Shown: positions 5,984 through 9,623 of the stretch, in pieces | Position numbering within the stretch: position 1 is the stretch's first letter | How the letters are laid out: each line of letters begins with the position of its first letter | DNA from: CF-96 sp028287605 | Lineage (GTDB): Bacteria; Chloroflexota; Dormibacteria; Aeolococcales; Aeolococcaceae | Direction: 5' to 3' | Length of the DNA: 9,623 nucleotides | Assembly: GCA_034666465.1 (NCBI GenBank) | Contig: JAXDLT010000389.1 | Location: forward strand, 1 to 9,623 | Made by a program: the position numbers and the translations under genes | The notes under the pieces: model-generated | The model's database searches: none | Told to the model about the DNA's origin: nothing | The model's input: only the letters and a program-made list of their open reading frames with translations

Positions 5984-6385
5984 TCAGGCGCGCTCCAGGA
6001 TCACCACCGGGATCACCCGCTCGGTCTTCTGCTGGTACTCGTCGTAGGCGGGCCACTCGGCGGTCATCGTCCGCCACAGGGCCGGCTTCTCCTCGGGCGT
6101 CGCGGTGCGGGCGCGGGCAGTGAAGCGGTCGCCGAGCACCTGGACCTGCACCTCCGGATTGGCCTGCAGGTTCAGGTACCACGCGGGAGGGTCGTCGGCC
6201 CCGCCCTTGGAGGCAACGACGAGGTAGTCGTCCCCGTGCTGGCCGTAGATCAGGGCGTTGCGACGCTCGGCGCCCGACCGCCGCCCCGTTGTGGTCAGGA
6301 TGAGGGTCTTCGTCCCCTGCCACTCGTGCCCCACCTCTCCGTCGCTGTCGACATAGCGCTGCACGTGCTCCTCGCCGAACAACAT
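5984..6385 (-). CDS. Deazaflavin (F420)-dependent nitroreductase family protein (DDN-like)
   Basis: 133 residues, the normal length for the DDN/Rv3547-like split-barrel family, which bind reduced coenzyme F420 and reduce quinones, nitroaromatics or other substrates. Signature segments are TKTLILTTTGRRSGAERRNALIYG (25-48), where GRRSG is the cofactor-phosphate loop; DYLVVASKGGADDPPAWYLNLQANP (53-77), the classic SKGG--DP-WY-NL--NP run that contacts F420; and VQVLGDRFTARART (81-94). The C-terminal AYDEYQQKTERVIPVVILER is also typical. The start at 6385 follows AAAGGAGG, a near-perfect ribosome binding site. It is a short soluble enzyme, possibly membrane-peripheral through the basic N-terminal part. 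Its presence suggests the host makes or takes up F420, narrowing the organism to F420-using lineages. Substrate is unknown; membership of a heme- or FMN-binding sister group is less likely given the SKGG motif. Confidence 0.94.
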   Translation of the reverse strand: MLFGEEHVQRYVDSDGEVGHEWQGTKTLILTTTGRRSGAERRNALIYGQHGDDYLVVASKGGADDPPAWYLNLQANPEVQVQVLGDRFTARARTATPEEKPALWRTMTAEWPAYDEYQQKTERVIPVVILERA

Positions 6386-6508
6386 CCTGGGCCTCCTTTC
6401 CTGTGAGCGATCCGTGGCCGCGTCGACCAGCGCCCGGGCGACGGTGCGTGCCGTGCCTCGGCGCTGATGCAGGACACATGATCCACGGTACGTGATGTGC
6501 CCCCGGGG

Positions 6509-7231
6509 TCAGCAGCCGAGCAGCTCGGCGAGGTCGACGAAGCTGGTGGTCGCGACGTCGCTGACGGTGTCCGCCGCTCGGTCGGCGACGCCATGGGGAC
6601 CCTTCTCCGCCGGGCGCTCGACGAATGCGGTCCGCAGGCCGGCGCTCCGCGCTCCCTCGAGGTCCCACCGGTGGGCCGCGACCATCAGCACCTGGCCCGG
6701 CGCGACGTCGAGCAGCTCCGCGGCCATCCGGTACACCGAAGGATCCGGCTTGTAGGTGCGTGCGTTCTCCGCCGAGAGGATGGCGTCGAAGTCGAGGCGC
6801 GCCGCCTTGATCAGGCGGACCAGCAGGGCGAATCCGCCGTTCGACAGGACGACGACCGTATAGCGCCGTCGCAGGCGGTGGAGGCCCTCGGCGACGTCCT
6901 CCCAGGCGGGGAGCCGGTGCCAGGTCCGCACCAGCCGCCGGCGAGACGCCTCGTCGAACGCATCCGCGACGTCGAAGAGCTCGAGGAGCTCGTCCAGGGA
7001 CTCGCGGTGGAGGGTGTCGAGGAACGCCCACGGCCGCTCGCCGGAGCGCACCCGCGCCATCGACGGCAGATACCGCTCCCGCCAGGCGTCGGTGAGCGCC
7101 CCGGCGTCGAGAGCGACGCCCCGCTCCGCAGCGATCTCGGCGACCTGCTCCGCGACCCCGGTGCGCCAGTCGACCGTGGTCCCGAAGATGTCGAACGCCA
7201 GCACCTGCACCGCGTCAGCCGGATCCTTCAC
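6509..7231 (-). CDS. HAD superfamily hydrolase, haloacid dehalogenase type II-like
   Basis: 240 residues, close to the usual length for L-2-haloacid dehalogenases. HAD motif I is LAFDIFGTTVDW (11-22) with nucleophile Asp14 and the GT that distinguishes dehalogenase-type from DxD phosphatase-type HADs. Motif II is VVVLSNGG (126-133, Ser130 and Asn131), motif III is Lys161 in YKPDP (160-164), and motif IV is MVAAHRWDLEGARSAG (183-198) with Asp190. Between motifs I and II lies the helical cap. The dehalogenase SSNxxD segment is AAHRWD here, a common variant in this family, so haloacid turnover is plausible but phosphatase activity is not excluded. The start is GTG at 7231, preceded by GGGAGG. 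It is cytoplasmic. It lies 123 bases upstream of the F420-type gene in the same direction and diverges from the toxin-antitoxin pair; a 10-bp palindrome TCAACGTTGA (7251-7260) sits just upstream. Confidence 0.93.
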   Translation of the reverse strand: MKDPADAVQVLAFDIFGTTVDWRTGVAEQVAEIAAERGVALDAGALTDAWRERYLPSMARVRSGERPWAFLDTLHRESLDELLELFDVADAFDEASRRRLVRTWHRLPAWEDVAEGLHRLRRRYTVVVLSNGGFALLVRLIKAARLDFDAILSAENARTYKPDPSVYRMAAELLDVAPGQVLMVAAHRWDLEGARSAGLRTAFVERPAEKGPHGVADRAADTVSDVATTSFVDLAELLGC

Positions 7232-7249
7232 CTCGACCTCCCGTCACGT

Positions 7250-7265
7250 TTCAACGTTGATTGAA
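7250..7265. promoter_or_regulatory. Palindrome upstream of the HAD gene
   Basis: TCAACGTTGA (7251-7260) is a perfect 10-bp palindrome, and TTCAA (7250-7254) with TTGAA (7261-7265) forms a second, overlapping dyad. Read on the minus strand it lies about 20 bases before the GTG start of the HAD gene. This is a relatively AT-rich island in very GC-rich DNA, suggesting a regulator site, though no regulator is identified. Confidence 0.35.
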
Positions 7266-7308
7266 GTGGTCCCTGTCGACGACCAGTCCCTGCGGCTGAC
7301 CGCCGTAC

Positions 7309-7328
7309 GGATATCCCCTGAGATATCC
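7309..7328. promoter_or_regulatory. Probable autoregulatory operator of the AbrB-Doc module
   Basis: GGATATC (7309-7315) and GATATCC (7322-7328) are perfect reverse complements separated by six bases (CCCTGA). The element ends seven bases before the GTG start of the antitoxin. Toxin-antitoxin operons are usually repressed by the antitoxin binding such repeats, and SpoVT/AbrB-fold dimers bind short palindromes, so this is the natural operator candidate. The right arm plus the next base gives TATCCT (7324-7329), a possible -10 box, which would place the transcript start close to the start codon, as for a leaderless mRNA; no convincing -35 box is seen. Confidence 0.6.
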
Positions 7329-7335
7329 TTGGGTC

Positions 7336-7578
7336 GTGAAGAAGCGCATGCGGATCCGGCGGGTCGGGAACAGCAACATGGTCGCCCTACCCATCGAGTT
7401 TGAGGCGGCTGGCTACCGGCCAGGCGTCGAGGTCGTCGTCCAGGAGACTCCCGGGGGCGAGCTGCGGATCGTCCGCGCCGACCTTGCCCACGAATCCACC
7501 CGGGAGGCGGCGGCGCGGCTGGCGGAACGGCATCGCGCCACCCTCGACCGTCTCGACGAGCACGACCGGCAGGGGTGA
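7336..7578 (+). CDS. AbrB/MazE-type (SpoVT-AbrB fold) antitoxin
   Basis: 80 residues. Residues 5-48 are a swapped-hairpin AbrB DNA-binding domain: RIRRVGNSNMVALPIEFEAAGYRPGVEVVVQ with GNS-----LP, then GGELRIVRA. The dimer would bind the inverted repeat just upstream and repress the operon. Residues 49-80 (ADLAHESTREAAARLAERHRATLDRLDEHDRQG) are a charged helical tail, the part that in such antitoxins wraps and blocks the toxin. The gene ends in GTGA, where the last four bases also start the toxin gene, so the two are translationally coupled. The start GTG at 7336 is favoured; an ATG at 7348 inside the coding region is an alternative. There is no clear ribosome binding site, consistent with a leaderless or inefficient start. 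AbrB-type partners of Doc toxins are known, although Phd is the classic partner. Confidence 0.88.
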   Translation: MKKRMRIRRVGNSNMVALPIEFEAAGYRPGVEVVVQETPGGELRIVRADLAHESTREAAARLAERHRATLDRLDEHDRQG

Positions 7579-7961
7579 TCTACCTCACGGTGGAGGACGT
7601 CCTGACGATCCACGCCGAGGTGGTGGGGTGCACGGAGGACGAGGCGGAGGGCCGCCTGCGCAGCCTGCCGAGGCTCGAGGGAGCGCTGGCGCGTCCCATG
7701 TGGCACGCCCACTACGTCGACCCAGACGTCGCGTATCTCGCCGCCGTCCTGGCGCACGGCCTCGCCGAGGGACAGCACTTCGTCGACGGGAACAAGCGGA
7801 CCGCGTTCCTGGCCATGGCGGTGTTCCTGGACCGCAATGGCTACGAGCTGCGCGCCGCCGCCGACGCGATGGCGGAGTGGATGATCGAGTTGAGCCGCGA
7901 AGCGAGCGTCGAGCAGCTCGCAGCGCACGTCAGGGAGTCGATCGCGCCTCGCGGTTCGTAG
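7575..7961 (+). CDS. doc: Doc-type Fic-domain toxin (death on curing)
   Basis: 128 residues, the usual length of Doc toxins. Phage P1 Doc phosphorylates elongation factor EF-Tu and stops translation. The Fic core is seen at residues 68-80, HFVDGNKRTAFLA, with His68, Asp71, Asn73, Lys74 and Arg75 in the Doc order HxFxxxNKR rather than the AMP-transferring HPFxxGNGR order, which supports kinase-type activity. The N-terminal YLTVEDVLTIHAEVVG (3-18) and the helix DVAYLAAVLAHGLAEGQ (51-67) are also typical. Its GTG start at 7575 overlaps the antitoxin stop by four bases, so toxin synthesis depends on prior translation of its antidote. The 3' end (7841-7961) is antisense to the end of the GT87-like gene, an unusual coding overlap. 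All key catalytic residues are present, so it is probably functional. Confidence 0.94.
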   Translation: MIYLTVEDVLTIHAEVVGCTEDEAEGRLRSLPRLEGALARPMWHAHYVDPDVAYLAAVLAHGLAEGQHFVDGNKRTAFLAMAVFLDRNGYELRAAADAMAEWMIELSREASVEQLAAHVRESIAPRGS

Positions 7962-9205
7962 GGGCAGAAGCCTGGGGCCCCAGCCTGCAGCAGTGACTGT
8001 CGTGTGGCGTTGGCCGCCACGCTTCCCCGCGACTGCCAGATCCACCAGCCCGCGAACACACAGAGGAGGGGTGTGGTCAGCCGTCCCGGCGGGAAGAGGG
8101 AGGCGGTGCCCGTGTCGAGCCAGGTGGCGGCGTCGAGGAGCAGCAACCCGGCGACGAGCACAGCGCGCCGACGCCCGTCAGTCAGGACGGCGATGAGGAA
8201 CGGCAGCAGCAGCACCAGGTCGTAGCCGAGAAGGTGCGGCGTGATCAGCAGGCTCAGGGTGACCACCGCGGCCTCGCGGCGCAGCGGATCGCCGCCGTGG
8301 CGTGTGCCCAGCCAGCCCGCCACGACGACCGCCGCGCCGGAGAGCAGCAGCCCCACCACACGCGCGAGCGACGAGTTCCCGAACCACGAGTACATCAGTC
8401 CACCCAGTGACACGAAGCGCTGCGAGAGCGGGTCGATCCCCGACGACCCCATGCTGTGGACGAAGTCCGTCAGCAGGTGGGGCGAGAGCAGCAGCGCCGG
8501 CACCACGATCACGGCGAGCGCGCCGGCCGCCGCGGCCAGCACCAGTCGCCACTCCCGGCGCACCAGCAGGTAGACGGCGACGCCCACGAGCAGATGGGGC
8601 TTGGCAAGTCCGCCGAGCATCCCCAGGGCGAGCCCGGCGGCGATGGCGCGGTCCTGTGCCCGCCAGCGCCAGCACAGCGCCAGCCCGAGCAGGGTCACGC
8701 CGTCCCACTGGCCGAGCACCACGTCGAGGAAGCACCAGGCTCCGCCGAGGCAGAGCACCGCGGGCGCCACCAGGTCGCGTCGCGGTCGTCCGCTGCGAAA
8801 CAGGATGGAGCCGGCGACGAGGAGGACAGCCTGGAGCAGGGCCCAGAGCACGGAGGCGACGGCGAAGGGAAGACGGGTGAGAGGGGCTGCCACCAGGGCG
8901 GCACCGGGGGGATTGAGGAACGCCGCAGAGGGCGGATGCCCTGGCAGGATCGTCGCGTGCCCGAGCCCGCCGCCGCGCTCGTACATCCCCGCGGGATGCC
9001 CGTCCGCCACCGCCATCCCTGCGCTGTAGGTGGGGAGAAAGTCGACCCCAAGCGAGGTGGACCGTCCGAGCTCGATGCCAACCACCAGGTACACGGCGAT
9101 CAACGCCACGCCGATGACAACCATCACGTGGCGCGCGTCGAGAGCGAGGCGCCGCGTCACGAGGGCATCTTGGCATCGGGTCCTGGTCCAGCCCTGGGCG
9201 CGCAC
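7841..9205 (-). CDS. GT87-like polytopic glycosyltransferase (DUF2029)
   Basis: Up to 454 residues with about ten membrane helices. It resembles GT87 (DUF2029) enzymes such as the polyprenol-phosphate-mannose-dependent mannosyltransferases of phosphatidylinositol mannoside and lipoarabinomannan synthesis; these GT-C fold enzymes act on the outer face of the membrane. Landmarks are LGVDFLPTYSAGMAVADGHP (52-71) with Asp55 of the first outer loop, the usual catalytic acid; FLNPPGAALVAAPLTRLPF (96-114); VLGQWDGVTLLGLAL (163-177); GLAKPHLLVGV (199-209); SLLITPHLLGYDLVLLLPF (318-336); and a last helix ending near 390 (CVFAGWWIWQS). Residues about 392-454 lack membrane character, and the last 40 are encoded antisense to doc, so they may be readthrough of a lost native end. 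Starts at GTG 9205, GTG 9160 or ATG 9124 are all possible; none has a good ribosome site. It diverges from the NmrA-remnant/SnoaL operon. Confidence 0.86.
   Translation of the reverse strand: MRAQGWTRTRCQDALVTRRLALDARHVMVVIGVALIAVYLVVGIELGRSTSLGVDFLPTYSAGMAVADGHPAGMYERGGGLGHATILPGHPPSAAFLNPPGAALVAAPLTRLPFAVASVLWALLQAVLLVAGSILFRSGRPRRDLVAPAVLCLGGAWCFLDVVLGQWDGVTLLGLALCWRWRAQDRAIAAGLALGMLGGLAKPHLLVGVAVYLLVRREWRLVLAAAAGALAVIVVPALLLSPHLLTDFVHSMGSSGIDPLSQRFVSLGGLMYSWFGNSSLARVVGLLLSGAAVVVAGWLGTRHGGDPLRREAAVVTLSLLITPHLLGYDLVLLLPFLIAVLTDGRRRAVLVAGLLLLDAATWLDTGTASLFPPGRLTTPLLCVFAGWWIWQSRGSVAANATRQSLLQAGAPGFCPYEPRGAIDSLTCAASCSTLASRLNSIIHSAIASAAARSS
7964..7988. repeat. GC-rich dyad just after doc
   Basis: CTGGGGCCCCAG (7972-7983) is a perfect 12-bp palindrome, flanked by GCAG (7964-7967) and CTGC (7985-7988), so the whole element can fold, three bases after the doc stop codon. 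No T-run follows, so it would be a poor intrinsic terminator. It lies within the 3' coding part of the GT87-like gene on the other strand, which may also explain the sequence. Confidence 0.3.
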
Positions 9206-9267
9206 TGTTTCGGAACCCCGGGGTCACCGGCGGGACACGCGCGGGAGGCACGCAGGACCCCGCCATA

Positions 9268-9323
9268 GTCACGTACGACACCACCATTGTTCCGACCAGT
9301 TGTGGTGTCGTATATTGTGTGAC
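9268..9323 (+). promoter_or_regulatory. Promoter with long inverted-repeat operator
   Basis: Perfect 11-bp arms TACGACACCAC (9274-9284) and GTGGTGTCGTA (9302-9312) are separated by 17 bases. Further out, GTCAC (9268-9272) and GTGAC (9319-9323) extend the symmetry in an imperfect way. TATATT (9311-9316) is a five-of-six -10 box overlapping the right arm, with TTGTTC (9287-9292) as a weak -35 box 18 bases upstream, inside the loop. A factor bound to the arms would cover both boxes, so repression is expected. The element may also control the divergent GT87-like gene. TetR-family sites often have such TACGACA-like arms, but the repressor is not in this window. Confidence 0.6.
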
Positions 9324-9330
9324 CAGCGAT

Positions 9331-9348
9331 GGGTCACGGGGGTCACGG
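9331..9348 (+). repeat. Tandem 9-bp repeat in the operon leader
   Basis: GGGTCACGG occurs twice head to tail (9331-9339 and 9340-9348). GTCACG also occurs at 9268-9273 at the outer edge of the inverted repeat. The pair lies between the -10 box and the ribosome binding site of the next ORF, so it is either a slipped duplication or an additional binding site. Confidence 0.35.
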
Positions 9349-9369
9349 GCGAACCGGAGGGACGGATCG

Positions 9370-9510
9370 TTGAGCTTCGCCGCAGTCATCGCCTCCGGCA
9401 GCGGCTCTCGGCCCAACGACGACGTCGAGAAGGTCACCGGCACGCCACCGGCCGATTTCGAGGACTTCGCTCGGCGGGCCGCGCACGCCTGGACCTCGCA
9501 GGCCACGTGA
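9370..9510 (+). CDS. Short ORF resembling only the C-terminus of NmrA-like NAD(P)-binding proteins (probable remnant)
   Basis: From a TTG at 9370, with GGAGG nine bases upstream, this encodes 46 residues. The segment NDDVEKVTGTPPADFEDFAR followed by RAAHAW matches, as I recall it, the C-terminal tail of NmrA-like atypical short-chain dehydrogenases (pattern D-VE-VTG-PPR-F--FA-----W), and the preceding ASGSGSRP fits the same region. Such proteins are normally about 280 residues and start with a Rossmann GATG motif, which is absent here, so the enzyme part is missing. The reading frame is open from a GTG at 9319, but that would start at the predicted transcript start. Its stop overlaps the next gene by 4 bases (GTGA). 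The intact ribosome site and coupling suggest it is still translated; it is either an internal-deletion remnant or a leader peptide for the SnoaL-like gene. Confidence 0.55.
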   Translation: MSFAAVIASGSGSRPNDDVEKVTGTPPADFEDFARRAAHAWTSQAT

Positions 9511-9623
9511 CCACGCCGATCGACGATCTCGGCGACTTCGCGGCGCTGGACCCGTTCTTCCGGATCATCGAAGAAGGACTTGCGGGACTCGTCGATGGCG
9601 GGCACTTCTTCGACCTGCTGGCC
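9507..9623 (+). CDS. SnoaL/NTF2-like protein, N-terminal fragment (cut by window edge)
   Basis: The 39 visible codons, from GTG at 9507 overlapping the previous stop by four bases, read MTTPIDDLGDFAALDPFFRI then IEEGLAGLVDGGHFFDLLA. This resembles the start of SnoaL-like/nuclear transport factor 2-family proteins, which begin with a helix containing FF-I-E-GL-GLVDG-HFFDLLA and continue into a cone-shaped barrel that binds small hydrophobic molecules; members include polyketide cyclases and ketosteroid isomerase-like enzymes. Genes of this type are often next to NmrA-like reductases, which agrees with the remnant just upstream. The catalytic part lies beyond the window, so only the family is proposed. 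Confidence 0.68.
   Translation, partial: MTTPIDDLGDFAALDPFFRIIEEGLAGLVDGGHFFDLLA

Noticed and set aside
8178..9605. 475-codon minus-strand open frame covering the GT87-like gene and beyond
   Set aside because: It is an out-of-frame reading of the glycosyltransferase, Arg/Pro-rich, and passes through the promoter dyad and the SnoaL-like start.
1..9623. CRISPR array, tRNA, rRNA or insertion sequence
   Set aside because: No regularly spaced repeats, no cloverleaf-like sequence and no transposase or terminal repeats were found on reading both strands.

Overview
The window is very GC-rich, GC-skewed at third codon positions and packed with genes, with GTG and TTG starts alongside ATG and clear GGAGG-type ribosome binding sites. 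A deazaflavin (F420)-type nitroreductase family protein, a GT87-type polytopic glycosyltransferase, a menaquinone-type C-methyltransferase and a TadG-like pilus-associated protein together suggest an actinobacterium or another high-GC soil lineage such as Dormibacterota/Chloroflexota. I cannot place it more precisely from sequence alone.

Layout. The left edge (1-90, minus) holds the first 30 codons of a lipoprotein. Next on the minus strand are a DUF899 thioredoxin-like protein (276-1016) and, upstream of it in the same direction, a winged-helix regulator with a coiled-coil N-terminus instead of a receiver domain (1114-1695). A 238-bp divergent control region (1696-1933) carries a 16-bp perfect palindrome, a spaced direct repeat and a nested inverted repeat. 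It separates the regulator from a plus-strand pair whose genes overlap: a UbiE/MenG-like methyltransferase (1934-2656) and an unrecognised polytopic membrane protein (2649-3383). A VOC/glyoxalase-fold protein (3400-3828, minus) converges on that pair.

The middle holds an orphan TadG-like protein with a long secreted region (4085-5983, plus). Its stop codon abuts the stop codon of a convergent F420-type nitroreductase-family gene (5984-6385, minus). A type II haloacid dehalogenase-like HAD hydrolase follows (6509-7231, minus).

The right part is more accessory in character. An AbrB-type antitoxin and a Doc/Fic toxin (7336-7961, plus) overlap by 4 bp and are preceded by a perfect 7-bp-arm inverted repeat that is probably the autoregulatory operator. 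The 3' end of doc overlaps, antisense, the 3' end of a GT87-like glycosyltransferase (7841-9205, minus). The GT87 gene and a short plus-strand operon diverge from a region with a perfect 11-bp inverted repeat that covers a good -10 box. That operon has a 47-codon ORF resembling only the C-terminal tail of NmrA-like NAD(P)-binding proteins, then a SnoaL/NTF2-like gene that runs off the right edge.

No RNA gene, insertion sequence or CRISPR array was seen. The best candidates for something new are the methyltransferase/membrane-protein pair with its elaborate control region, the AbrB-Doc module lodged against a glycosyltransferase 3' end, and the inverted-repeat promoter driving the NmrA-remnant/SnoaL operon.
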